From CAG-791 sp963650385 (GTDB lineage: Bacteria > Bacillota > Clostridia > Lachnospirales > Lachnospiraceae): a stretch of 64,000 bases of DNA. The position numbers were made by a program, and so were the translations under genes. The DNA is taken from positions 1 through 64,000 of the forward strand of contig CAVJLL010000009.1 of assembly GCA_963650385.1 (NCBI GenBank), written 5' to 3'. The notes beneath the pieces were generated by a model. The model was not told the origin of the DNA, did no database searches, and saw only the letters and a list, made by a program, of their open reading frames with translations. Each line of letters opens with the position of its first letter. Within the stretch, counting starts at the first letter, position 1. Positions 40,317 through 48,541 of the stretch are shown here, piece by piece.

Positions 40317-41347
40317 GTGTGGGGAATAAACAGGCAGCAGAAGAGATAAAGATGGCTTCCGGCACGGAAAATGCTGCACAGACAGCCGGGAGAATGCCGC
40401 TGCGCAATGCCGTTTACTGCTTCCTCGGGTCGCTCATCTGGGGAACCGCCTTTGTGGCGCAGCGGGTCGGCGGGGATGAGATTCCGGCGCTGGCGTTCGT
40501 GGGACAGCGCTTCTTAATGGGATGCATTGTGCTGCTGCCGCTGGTAGCAATGCGCAGAAGAGCCAGAAAACGGCGAAGGCAGCAGGGCGACCTGCACGCG
40601 GAGGAGCCGGATCACAGACAGGCCGTGATCGGCGGCATCGTATGCGGAACCGCATTGATGGTGGCTTCTGTTCTGCAGCAGGCGGCCATTGCGCACGTGG
40701 CAGTCGGAAAGGCCGGCTTTTTGACGGCATTGTATATCATTATGGTGCCGCTTCTGTCTCTGATCTTTACCAGACGCTCGAGCACGAGAGTGTGGATTGC
40801 GGCTCTGATCGCGGCAGCAGGACTGTACTGTCTTTGCAGTAAGGCGGGAGAGAGCTTCAGTATCGGACCGTGGGAGCTGATGCTCCTTGGCTGTGCGCTG
40901 GCCTTTTCGATTCAGATCATGAGCGTGGACCACTTTGCTGTTTGTACCGACGGAGTGGAGCTGGCATGCATACAGTTCCTGGTGACAGGCCTTCTGGCAA
41001 CAGCGGCGGCAGCCCTGCACGGTGAGCTGCCGATGCAGAGCGTTTCCGCAGAGGCAGTGCTGTCACTGTGCTATGCGGGGATTTTTTCAAGCGGCATTGC
41101 CTATACGCTGCAGGTTGTCGGACAAAAAGGCGCAGATCCGGCCATTGCATCGCTGATCATGTCCCTGGAATCAGTGATCAGTGCCGTTTCCGGGTTCTTC
41201 ATCCTGCATCAGGCGCTTTCCTCCCGGGAGCTTCTGGGATGTGTACTGATGTCGGGGGCCATTGTTCTGGTACAGCTCCCCTTGCAGAAGAAAAAGGAAC
41301 CGCACACGGCAGCCGATGCGCTGCATGAGGAAACGAAGGAACGATGA
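40313..41347 (+). CDS. EamA/DMT-family transporter
   Basis: The 344-residue protein has ten membrane helices in two EamA repeats: FLGSLIWGTAFVAQRVGGDEIPAL and FVGQRF in the first, and SGIAYTLQVVGQKGADPAIASLIMSLESVISAVSG in the second. Such proteins export amino acids, nucleobases or metabolites. The GTG start overlaps the previous stop (GTGA); an ATG 13 codons in is a possible alternative. The 3' end overlaps the next start by ATGA. Confidence 0.9.
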   Translation: MSVGNKQAAEEIKMASGTENAAQTAGRMPLRNAVYCFLGSLIWGTAFVAQRVGGDEIPALAFVGQRFLMGCIVLLPLVAMRRRARKRRRQQGDLHAEEPDHRQAVIGGIVCGTALMVASVLQQAAIAHVAVGKAGFLTALYIIMVPLLSLIFTRRSSTRVWIAALIAAAGLYCLCSKAGESFSIGPWELMLLGCALAFSIQIMSVDHFAVCTDGVELACIQFLVTGLLATAAAALHGELPMQSVSAEAVLSLCYAGIFSSGIAYTLQVVGQKGADPAIASLIMSLESVISAVSGFFILHQALSSRELLGCVLMSGAIVLVQLPLQKKKEPHTAADALHEETKER

Positions 41348-42438
41348 GATACCGGAAAAAACGGATGAAGGGCAGCGGAAAACGGCGCAGGAGGGTTTTC
41401 TGGAACGTGGCAGCGGTTGGCTGTGCTCTGGCGCTGCAGGGGTGCAGTGCTGCGCCCGGCGTGACAAAGACGCAGGAGACCGGCAGCAGCGAATCGCTCC
41501 TTTCGGCGGGCAGCTATCAGGAGGCTGCAGACCTTCTGCAGGCTGAAATTGACGGCGGCGAGGATACGGAAGAGAATTACCGCCAGCTGGGCATTGCCTA
41601 CATGGGACTGGGAAATTACGAAAAGGCAGTGAAGGCGCTGGAAAGCGCCATTCAGGAATCCGGTATTGTTCCCACCGAAACGGAATATGATATCAACTAC
41701 TACCTAGGCTCCTGCTACGATAAGCTCGGCAATTATGACGAAGCATTGAAAATCTATGATGCCATCGTGACCATGAAGCCGCGGGACGCAGATGCACTGC
41801 AGATGCGGGGCGGCGTTCTGATGCAGATGGGCGATACGGAAGGGATGCAGAGAGATTTCTCAAAGGCACTGTCCCTGGAACCGGCCAACTATGACCGGCT
41901 TCTTACGATCTATCTGGCGATGTCGGAGAATGGCTATGAAGAGGAGGGCAGGCAGTACCTGCAGGACGCGCTGAGCGAGGGAACGGAGAGTATGTCCCAA
42001 TACGACCGGGGGCGCATCGCCTACTATGCCGGAGACTATGAGACCGCCCGCACCAGTCTGGAGCAGCTGCCGACCAATTCGGATGAGAAAACCGTTCTGA
42101 TGCTGGGACGCACCTATGAAGCGCTGGGGGATTACAATTACGCGGCCAACGTCTACAAAACCTGGATTGCCTCGGATACGAGTTCAGCAGAGATCTACAA
42201 CCAGCTGGGCCTGTGCTGCATGAAGACCGGGGATTACAGCGCGGCGCTGGAGGCGTTTCAAAGCGGCAAGGGACTGGGAGCAAGTGAGGCACTGCAGAGC
42301 CTTTCCTTTAATGAGATTGTGGCGTATGAGCGGCTCGGGAAATTTGACGAGGCCAGAACCCTGATGGATTCCTACCGCAGTGCATACCCGGGCGATGAGA
42401 AGGCGGCCAGGGAGGAAATCTTCCTGAAGACGAGGTAG
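41344..42438 (+). CDS. TPR-repeat lipoprotein
   Basis: The 364-residue protein has a very basic N-terminus (RYRKKRMKGSGKRRRRV), a hydrophobic segment and a lipobox LALQGC with Cys34 as the lipidated residue. The mature part holds about seven TPR units (e.g. YRQLGIAYMGLGNYEKAVKAL, YYLGSCYDKLGNYDEALKIY, VLMLGRTYEALGDYNYA). It should be an extracellular scaffold anchored in the membrane. Partners are unknown. Cotranslated with the EamA gene. Confidence 0.88.
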   Translation: MRYRKKRMKGSGKRRRRVFWNVAAVGCALALQGCSAAPGVTKTQETGSSESLLSAGSYQEAADLLQAEIDGGEDTEENYRQLGIAYMGLGNYEKAVKALESAIQESGIVPTETEYDINYYLGSCYDKLGNYDEALKIYDAIVTMKPRDADALQMRGGVLMQMGDTEGMQRDFSKALSLEPANYDRLLTIYLAMSENGYEEEGRQYLQDALSEGTESMSQYDRGRIAYYAGDYETARTSLEQLPTNSDEKTVLMLGRTYEALGDYNYAANVYKTWIASDTSSAEIYNQLGLCCMKTGDYSAALEAFQSGKGLGASEALQSLSFNEIVAYERLGKFDEARTLMDSYRSAYPGDEKAAREEIFLKTR

Positions 42439-42453
42439 GATGAAACGCTTTTC

Positions 42454-42533
42454 TTGCACTGGAAAAGCGGCATGAAGTATACTGCATGCAGAAATGCATC
42501 ATCATAAGGGATGAGCCGCGGACGGGCCGCGGC
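42454..42533 (+). promoter_or_regulatory. Promoter and leader hairpin of pyrF
   Basis: TTGCAC (42454-42459) and TATACT (42478-42483) are spaced 18 bp. A hairpin GCCGCGG/CCGCGGC (42515-42533) follows, then imperfect 9-bp tandem repeats of GGACAGAAG up to the ribosome site. The hairpin has no T-run. Confidence 0.5.
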
Positions 42534-42566
42534 ACAGAAGGGACAGAAAGGACAGAAGGGACAGCA

Positions 42567-43505
42567 ATGATCAGTCAATTGATACAGAAGATTCAGGAAA
42601 AGAATGCACCGGTTGTGGTAGGATTGGATCCGCAGATGAGCTTTCTGCCTGAAATTTTGATCCGTGACGCACAGCGCCATGTGGATGAGGGCATGTACGA
42701 CGAGGATCTCGGAATAGCGGCAGAAGCAATCTGGCACTTCAACAAGGAGATCGTGGATGCTGTGGCGGATCTGGTCCCTGCTGTGAAGCCGCAGATTGCC
42801 ATGTATGAGCAGTTCGGTATCCCGGGACTGATGACCTACTGGAGAACCGTCCGCTACTGCCAGGAGAAGGGCCTCATTGTCATCGGCGATGTGAAGCGCG
42901 GCGATATCGGATCCACCTCCGAAGCCTATGCACGTGCACATCTGGGCCGTGTTGAGATCGGACGGCACCGCGTAAAGGTATTCAGCGAGGATTTTGCGAC
43001 TGTAAACCCTTACCTTGGGACCGACGGCATCAAGCCATTTATCGATGTATGCAATCAGGAGGACAAAGGTATATTCGTCCTGGTCAAAACCTCCAATCCC
43101 TCCAGCGGAGAGTTTCAGGATATTAAGACACAGGACGGACGTCTGATGTATGAAGTGGTCGGCGAGAAGGTCCGCGAGTGGGGCGAATCCTCCATGGACG
43201 GCCGGTACAGCAATGTGGGCGCGGTAGTGGGCGCCACCTATCCGGAGCAGGCAAAGGTTCTGCGCGGGCTGATGCCGCACACATTTATCCTGGCACCCGG
43301 GTACGGCGCACAGGGCGCAACGGCCAAGGACCTGTCGGGATTTTTCGATGAGAACGGCGTGGGTGCCATTGTCAACTCCTCCCGCGGCATCATTGCGGCC
43401 TACAAAAAGGATAAGTATGCAAAATACGGCGAGGAACGCTTCGCGGATGCAGCGCGTGCTGCGACGGTTGATATGATTGAAGATCTTCGGTCGGTGCTGG
43501 CATAA
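42567..43505 (+). CDS. pyrF: Orotidine 5'-phosphate decarboxylase (long, type 2)
   Basis: The 312-residue barrel has VVVGLDPQ at the start and the catalytic Asp-x-Lys segment VIGDVKRGDIGSTSEAYA, which marks the longer PyrF class. It converts OMP to UMP, the last step of pyrimidine synthesis. The ATG at 42567 follows AAGGGACAG; upstream in-frame starts would translate the tandem repeats. pyrE follows 50 bp downstream, so the final two steps are encoded together. Confidence 0.96.
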   Translation: MISQLIQKIQEKNAPVVVGLDPQMSFLPEILIRDAQRHVDEGMYDEDLGIAAEAIWHFNKEIVDAVADLVPAVKPQIAMYEQFGIPGLMTYWRTVRYCQEKGLIVIGDVKRGDIGSTSEAYARAHLGRVEIGRHRVKVFSEDFATVNPYLGTDGIKPFIDVCNQEDKGIFVLVKTSNPSSGEFQDIKTQDGRLMYEVVGEKVREWGESSMDGRYSNVGAVVGATYPEQAKVLRGLMPHTFILAPGYGAQGATAKDLSGFFDENGVGAIVNSSRGIIAAYKKDKYAKYGEERFADAARAATVDMIEDLRSVLA

Positions 43506-43555
43506 GAGTTACCGTTCATTCGCTGGCGGTATAGTGTCTTGAAAGGAATCGATGC
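43506..43555 (+). repeat. Possible degenerate family 2 repeat between pyrF and pyrE
   Basis: GTTACCGTTCATTCGCTGGC resembles the start of the copies at 48285 (GTAACAGTTCACTCGCCAGC) and 54960-54926 on the minus strand (GTTACAGTACATTCGCCAGC), but the second half is missing. Confidence 0.35.
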
Positions 43556-44236
43556 ATGGAACAGTACAAACAGGAATTCATTGATTTTATGCTGGACTCC
43601 AAAGTCCTGAAGTTCGGCGATTTCACGCTCAAGAGCGGGCGCAAGTCTCCGTTCTTCATGAATGCGGGAGCCTATCAGAACGGAACGCAGCTTTCCCGGC
43701 TGGGTGAGTATTATGCGCGCGCCATTCATGATACCTATGGTCTGGATTTTGACGTTCTTTTCGGGCCTGCCTACAAGGGCATTCCGCTGGCTGTTGCGAC
43801 GGTTATGGCAATCAGCCGTCTCTACGGCAAGGATATCCGGTACTGCGCAAACCGCAAGGAGGTCAAGGATCACGGAGATACCGGCATCCTTCTGGGCAGC
43901 AAGCTCTCGGACGGCGACCGCGTGGTCATCATTGAGGATGTGACGACCTCTGGGGCATCCATGGCAGAGACAGTACCGATTCTGCGCGCACAGGCCAAGG
44001 TGGAGATTCTGGGACTGATGGTATCTCTGAACCGCATGGAGGTCGGCCTGGAGGGCAAGGTATCGGCACTGGATGAGATCCGGGACAAATACGGCTTCCC
44101 GGCCGGTGCCATCGTAACCATGGAGGATGTCATCTCTTATCTCGGAAGCCCGAGGGCAGGGGAGACGAAGGCCTTCCTTACGGACGACCTGAAGGCCGCC
44201 CTCACCGATTATTATGCACAGTACGGAGTACACTAA
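43556..44236 (+). CDS. pyrE: Orotate phosphoribosyltransferase
   Basis: The 226-residue type I PRTase has FTLKSGRKSPFF, the substrate loop GPAYKGIPLA, CANRKEVKDHGDTG and the PRPP-binding motif VVIIEDVTTSGASM. It makes OMP from orotate and PRPP, feeding PyrF. AAAGGAATCG precedes the start. The stop touches the GTG of the next gene. Confidence 0.97.
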   Translation: MEQYKQEFIDFMLDSKVLKFGDFTLKSGRKSPFFMNAGAYQNGTQLSRLGEYYARAIHDTYGLDFDVLFGPAYKGIPLAVATVMAISRLYGKDIRYCANRKEVKDHGDTGILLGSKLSDGDRVVIIEDVTTSGASMAETVPILRAQAKVEILGLMVSLNRMEVGLEGKVSALDEIRDKYGFPAGAIVTMEDVISYLGSPRAGETKAFLTDDLKAALTDYYAQYGVH

Positions 44237-44551
44237 GTGAGACGACTGCACGGGCATCTTTTCAACAGCCGTGAGCAATCCGTCAAGGCGCTGCTGTCGG
44301 TGCTGCTGGGCAGTATTTCTCTGCTGTCCTGCGCCGCAATGATCTATCTGGCATATAAAAATGGCGGCCGGGCGCAGCTGCGCTATGGCGGCGTGGTTTT
44401 TATATGTCTTTTTTTTGCGCTGATCGGAATTATTCTGGGAATTCTATCCCGAAGAGAGCCGGAGAAGATGTATCTCACGTCTTACATCGGAATTGCGCTG
44501 AACGGGGCGGTTTTGCTGCTGGGGTTTGTTTTGATGTATCTGGGGTTATAG
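44237..44551 (+). CDS. Small membrane protein (DUF6142-like)
   Basis: The 104-residue protein has three membrane helices (about 20-42, 50-69 and 80-102) and the cytoplasmic motif SRREPEKMYLTSYIG between the second and third. I think it matches a small clostridial family of unknown function called DUF6142. GTG start directly follows the pyrE stop, so it is cotranscribed with pyrF-pyrE. No role is known. Confidence 0.7.
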   Translation: MRRLHGHLFNSREQSVKALLSVLLGSISLLSCAAMIYLAYKNGGRAQLRYGGVVFICLFFALIGIILGILSRREPEKMYLTSYIGIALNGAVLLLGFVLMYLGL

Positions 44552-44577
44552 TGACTATAGTTGCGTATCCGGCAGTT

Positions 44578-44614
44578 ATTCAGAGCCAGGCGATTTTGCA
44601 AATGGGTTCTGAAT
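44578..44614. repeat. Dispersed repeat family 1, palindromic copy before purE
   Basis: ATTCAGAGCC and GGGTTCTGAAT form inverted arms around GCGATTTTGC. This copy shows both halves of the family unit in one 37-bp palindrome. Confidence 0.6.
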
Positions 44615-44648
44615 ATTTGCCACATCTGGAAGAAAGGCAGGGACAGCA

Positions 44649-45158
44649 ATGGCTACAGTAGGAATTGTCATGGGTTCGGATTCGGACATGAGCGTTATGA
44701 GCAAGGCGGCAGAGGTGCTGGATCAGTTCGGCATCAGCTATGAGATGCATATCATTTCGGCACACAGAGAGCCGGATGTATTCTTTGACTGGGCAAAGGG
44801 CGCAGAGGCGCGCGGTGTCAAGGTCATCATTGCCGGTGCCGGCATGGCAGCGCATCTGCCCGGCATGTGTGCCGCACTGTTCCCGATGCCGGTCATCGGC
44901 ATTCCGATGCACACCACCTCGCTCGGAGGAAGAGATTCCCTCTACAGCATTGTCCAGATGCCGAGTGGAATTCCGGTTGCTACCGTTGCAATCGGCGGCG
45001 GCAAGAACGCGGGAATTCTCGCAGCCAAGATCCTTGCCGTGTCGGATCCGGAGCTCCTTTCGAAGCTGAAGGACTTTACTGCTTCCATGGAGGAGGAGGT
45101 CAAAGCCAAGGATGCGCGGCTCCAGGAAACCGGCTATAAGGACTATGCTGCCAAGTAA
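44649..45158 (+). CDS. purE: N5-carboxyaminoimidazole ribonucleotide mutase (class I PurE)
   Basis: The 169-residue protein has GIVMGSDSDMSVM, ISAHREPD with the catalytic His, and GRDSLYSIVQMPSGIPVATVAIG, as in class I PurE acting on N5-CAIR. The partner PurK is not in this window. GGAAGAAAGGCAGGGA precedes the start. It begins the purE-purM-purN-purD group. No purine riboswitch is seen in the leader. Confidence 0.95.
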   Translation: MATVGIVMGSDSDMSVMSKAAEVLDQFGISYEMHIISAHREPDVFFDWAKGAEARGVKVIIAGAGMAAHLPGMCAALFPMPVIGIPMHTTSLGGRDSLYSIVQMPSGIPVATVAIGGGKNAGILAAKILAVSDPELLSKLKDFTASMEEEVKAKDARLQETGYKDYAAK

Positions 45159-45275
45159 AGAAAGCGGCAGCCACGGTACCGGGCAGGTGCAAAAGACCTT
45201 TTGAGCCCGATGTCATACCCTAAAGAACAACAGGAATGCAGCAGTAACGAAGAACAGATGAAAAGGAGAATTCCC

Positions 45276-46361
45276 ATGGCACTTGATTATAAAACCGCCG
45301 GTGTTGATGTAGAGGCCGGCTATCAGTCTGTAGAGCTGATGAAGCAGTATGTGAAGAAGACCATGCGCCCGGAGGTCCTCGGCGGACTCGGCGGCTTTTC
45401 CGGAGCCTTTGACCTTTCCGCGATCAGCGGCATGAAGCACCCGGTGCTGCTCTCCGGAACCGACGGCGTCGGGACCAAGCAGAAGCTGGCCTTCCTCATG
45501 GACCGGCATGATACGGTGGGCATTGACTGCGTTGCCATGTGCGTCAACGATGTTGCCTGTGCCGGCGGCGATCCGCTGTTTTTCCTGGATTACATTGCCT
45601 GCGGCAGGAACATTCCGGAGAAGATCGCGACCATCGTAAAGGGAGTTGCTGAGGGCTGCGTGCAGGCAGACAGCGCACTCTTAGGCGGTGAGACAGCAGA
45701 GCATCCCGGACTGATGCCGGATGAGGAGTATGATCTTGCCGGCTTCTCCGTCGGTGTTGTGGAGCGGGACGAGATGATCACCGGGCAGAGCATTGCTCCG
45801 GGAGATATGCTCATCGGAATTGCCTCAAGCGGCGTGCATTCCAACGGCTTTTCGCTGGTTCGCAGAATCTTCGAGATCGATCGGAAAGAGGTCCTGGAGA
45901 AGCGCTATGACGAGCTGGACGGCCAGAGCCTCGGCGATGTGCTCCTGACACCCACCAGAATCTATGTGCATGCCCTGAAGGCAATCCGCGAGGCCGGTGT
46001 CCGCGTGAAGGGCTGCAGCCATATTACAGGCGGCGGCTTCTATGAGAACATTCCCCGTATGCTCCCGGATGGGTGCGTTGCGCAGGTCCATAAGGACAGC
46101 TATCCGGTGCCGGCAATTTTCCGCCTGATGCAGAAGACGGGAGACATCGACGAGCATGTGATGTACAACACCTTCAATATGGGACTCGGTCTGGTGCTGG
46201 CAATTGACCCTGCCGATAAGGATAAAGTGCTGGCAGCTGTGGAGACGACGGGAGATCACGGCTACGTTGTGGGAACCGTTCTGGCAGCAGAGGATGCAGC
46301 GTGCATCGAGGCCGGCGGCAACACAAAGAGCGAGAGCAGAAAGGGCGTTGAATTATGCTGA
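45276..46361 (+). CDS. purM: Phosphoribosylformylglycinamidine cyclo-ligase
   Basis: The 361-residue AIR synthetase has LLSGTDGVGTKQKLAF, MCVNDVACAGGDPLFFLDYIA, LLGGETAEHPG and SSGVHSNGFSLVR. It forms the imidazole ring (AIR) from FGAM. AAAAGGAGAA fixes the ATG at 45276; the in-frame stretch upstream is leader. It overlaps purN by seven bases. Confidence 0.97.
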   Translation: MALDYKTAGVDVEAGYQSVELMKQYVKKTMRPEVLGGLGGFSGAFDLSAISGMKHPVLLSGTDGVGTKQKLAFLMDRHDTVGIDCVAMCVNDVACAGGDPLFFLDYIACGRNIPEKIATIVKGVAEGCVQADSALLGGETAEHPGLMPDEEYDLAGFSVGVVERDEMITGQSIAPGDMLIGIASSGVHSNGFSLVRRIFEIDRKEVLEKRYDELDGQSLGDVLLTPTRIYVHALKAIREAGVRVKGCSHITGGGFYENIPRMLPDGCVAQVHKDSYPVPAIFRLMQKTGDIDEHVMYNTFNMGLGLVLAIDPADKDKVLAAVETTGDHGYVVGTVLAAEDAACIEAGGNTKSESRKGVELC

Positions 46362-46981
46362 AGATCGCAGTGCTTGTCTCCGGCGGCGGGACCAATCTGC
46401 AGGCAATCATCGACCGCATTGCGGACGGGACGGTGCAGAACGCACAGATTGTCCGCGTGATTTCGAACAACCCGGGCGTGTATGCACTGGAACGGGCAGA
46501 AAAGGCCGGGATTCCGGCGCAGGTGCTCTCGCCGAAGTCCTATGCGTCGCGGGAGGATTTTCATGACGCACTCCTTGCGGCGCTTCAGGAGTCCGGAGCT
46601 GACCTTGTCGTTCTGGCGGGATTCCTGGTTGCTATTCCGCTGCAGGTGGTCCGTGCCTATGCAGGGAGGATCATCAACATCCATCCGGCGTTGATCCCGT
46701 CGTTTTGCGGAAAGGGATATTACGGCCTGCACGTGCATGAGAGCGTTCTTGCGCGCGGCGTGAAGGTGACGGGCGCAACGGTGCATTTTGTCGATGAAGA
46801 CCTTGATCACGGGCAGATCATTCTGCAGAAGGCGGTTGAGATTCCGGAAGGAATCACGGCGCAGGAGCTCCAGAAGAAGGTCATGGAGGAGGCGGAATGG
46901 GTCATCCTTCCGAAGGCCATTGACCTGATTGCACGGGGCAAGGTGCAGATTGAAGGCGGCGTGACACACATTCTGCCCTGA
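46355..46981 (+). CDS. purN: Phosphoribosylglycinamide formyltransferase
   Basis: The 208-residue protein has VLVSGGGTNLQAIID, VRVISNNPGVYALERA, the catalytic Asn-x-His in NIHPALIPSF and the Asp in VDEDLDHGQIILQ. It formylates GAR with 10-formyltetrahydrofolate. Overlap with purM suggests coupled translation, which fits because their products act close together in the pathway. Confidence 0.96.
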   Translation: MLKIAVLVSGGGTNLQAIIDRIADGTVQNAQIVRVISNNPGVYALERAEKAGIPAQVLSPKSYASREDFHDALLAALQESGADLVVLAGFLVAIPLQVVRAYAGRIINIHPALIPSFCGKGYYGLHVHESVLARGVKVTGATVHFVDEDLDHGQIILQKAVEIPEGITAQELQKKVMEEAEWVILPKAIDLIARGKVQIEGGVTHILP

Positions 46982-47009
46982 GCAGGAAGGCAGAGAACAG
47001 GAGTACAAC

Positions 47010-48281
47010 ATGAGAGTATTGCTGGTAGGCGGCGGCGGAAGAGAGCATGCGATTGCGGCATCCATTGTTAAGTCAAAGCGCGTGGATAAGCTGTACTGTG
47101 CACCGGGGAATGCCGGGATTTCGGAGATCGCAGAATGTGTTCCCATCGGTGTCATGGACTTTGACGCCCTCATTGCCTTTGCGCAGAAGGAAAAAATTGA
47201 CCTTACGGTCTGCAGCCAGGACGATCCCCTCTGCGCCGGCATCGTGGATGCCTTTGAGGCGGCGGGGCTTCGGATCTTCGGAACCAGAAAGAACGCAGCC
47301 ATCATTGAGGGCAGCAAGGCCTTTTCCAAGGATCTGATGCAAAAATACGGCATTCCCACAGCGGCTTATGCGACCTTTACGGACCCCGATGCAGCCATTC
47401 AGTACCTGGAGAGTGCGTCCTTCCCCATCGTGCTGAAGGCGGACGGCCTTGCACTCGGCAAGGGCGTGCTGATCTGCGGCACTAGGGAAGAAGCCCAGGA
47501 GGGCGTCCGCACGATTATGCTGGACAAGAAGTTCGGCTCGGCAGGAAATGAGCTGGTCATCGAGGAGTTTATGACGGGACGGGAGGTTTCGGCACTGGCC
47601 TTTGTGGACGGGACACATTATCGTCTTATGACGTCCTCACAGGATCATAAACGGGCACTGGACGGAGACCGCGGACTGAATACCGGAGGAATGGGAACCT
47701 TTTCTCCGAGTCCGTTTTTCACGCCGGAGATCGAGCAGCAGTGCCGGGAAACCATCTTCCAGCCGACAGTGGATGCCATGCGCAGGGAAGGCCGGGAGTT
47801 TAAGGGTGTCCTGTATTTTGGCCTGATGCTGACGGCAGACGGACCGAAGGTGGTGGAGTACAACACGCGCTTTGGCGATCCGGAGACGCAGGTTGTGCTG
47901 CCGAGAATGGAAACCGACATCATTGACGTGTTCGAGGCCTGCATGGACGGCACGCTGGATCAGCTGGAGCTGAAGTTCACGGACAATGCGGCTGTCTGCG
48001 TGGTTCTTGCAAGCGGCGGTTATCCGGAGGCCTATGAGAAGGGCAAGAAGATTGAGGGCCTGGACCGGCTCCGGGAGGAGAAGGACGTGTACTGCTTCCA
48101 CGCCGGCACGAAGATGGATGCAGACGGAAACGTTGTGACGAGCGGCGGGCGTGTCCTGGGCGTGACGGCACTGGATGAGACACTCCAGAAGGCACGGGCC
48201 AGAGCCTATGAGGCGGTAGGGCTCGTCACCTTTGAAAAGGCGTACTATCGCCACGATATCGGCAAGGCAATTGATGAGTGA
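47010..48281 (+). CDS. purD: Phosphoribosylamine-glycine ligase
   Basis: The 423-residue ATP-grasp protein starts VLLVGGGGREHAIA and has PIVLKADGLALGKGVLI, HKRALDGDRGLNTGGMGTFSP and TRFGDPETQVVLPRM. It ligates glycine to phosphoribosylamine giving GAR, the PurN substrate. AGGAAGGCAGAGAACAGGAG lies before the ATG. It is the last gene of this purine group. Confidence 0.97.
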   Translation: MRVLLVGGGGREHAIAASIVKSKRVDKLYCAPGNAGISEIAECVPIGVMDFDALIAFAQKEKIDLTVCSQDDPLCAGIVDAFEAAGLRIFGTRKNAAIIEGSKAFSKDLMQKYGIPTAAYATFTDPDAAIQYLESASFPIVLKADGLALGKGVLICGTREEAQEGVRTIMLDKKFGSAGNELVIEEFMTGREVSALAFVDGTHYRLMTSSQDHKRALDGDRGLNTGGMGTFSPSPFFTPEIEQQCRETIFQPTVDAMRREGREFKGVLYFGLMLTADGPKVVEYNTRFGDPETQVVLPRMETDIIDVFEACMDGTLDQLELKFTDNAAVCVVLASGGYPEAYEKGKKIEGLDRLREEKDVYCFHAGTKMDADGNVVTSGGRVLGVTALDETLQKARARAYEAVGLVTFEKAYYRHDIGKAIDE

Positions 48282-48284
48282 AGT

Positions 48285-48322
48285 GTAACAGTTCACTCGC
48301 CAGCCGAGCGACAGGGTGGCGC
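48285..48322 (+). repeat. Dispersed palindromic repeat, family 2
   Basis: GTAACAGTTCACTCGCCAGC then CGAGCGACAGGGTGGCG. It reads almost the same as 54960-54926 on the minus strand, and as one arm of the element at 24557-24642. CGCCAGCC and GGGTGGCG can pair within it. Confidence 0.6.
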
Positions 48323-48439
48323 TTAGTGAAGTAATATTTCGGTAACATTTCAAAGGAAAAAGGTATTTTTTCTCTGAAAGCTGTGCTATCCTTGTCCTAT
48401 CTTTGGCCTGCAGTGCCAGAATAAAAACGAGGGGTACCC

Positions 48440-48470
48440 GGCTGTTTGGTCCTGAGCAAAGCAAACAGCC
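48440..48470 (+). promoter_or_regulatory. Leader hairpin of the SH3-domain gene
   Basis: GGCTGTTTG pairs with CAAACAGCC around a 13-base loop. A TGCTATCCT extended -10-like string lies upstream near 48386. The known motifs of the cyclic-di-AMP (ydaO) riboswitch, often found before such genes, are not seen. Confidence 0.35.
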
Positions 48471-48541
48471 CAGACAATGGACAGAATGAAACAGGTCTGT
48501 CGGTTTTTGGTGGTACGGTCTGCTCAGAAATGAGGATTATC

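Noticed and set aside
48281..48541. Cyclic-di-AMP (ydaO) riboswitch before the SH3-domain gene
   Set aside because: The gene type and a GGGGTACCCGG string suggested it, but the conserved loops of that riboswitch are missing; only a simple hairpin is supported.
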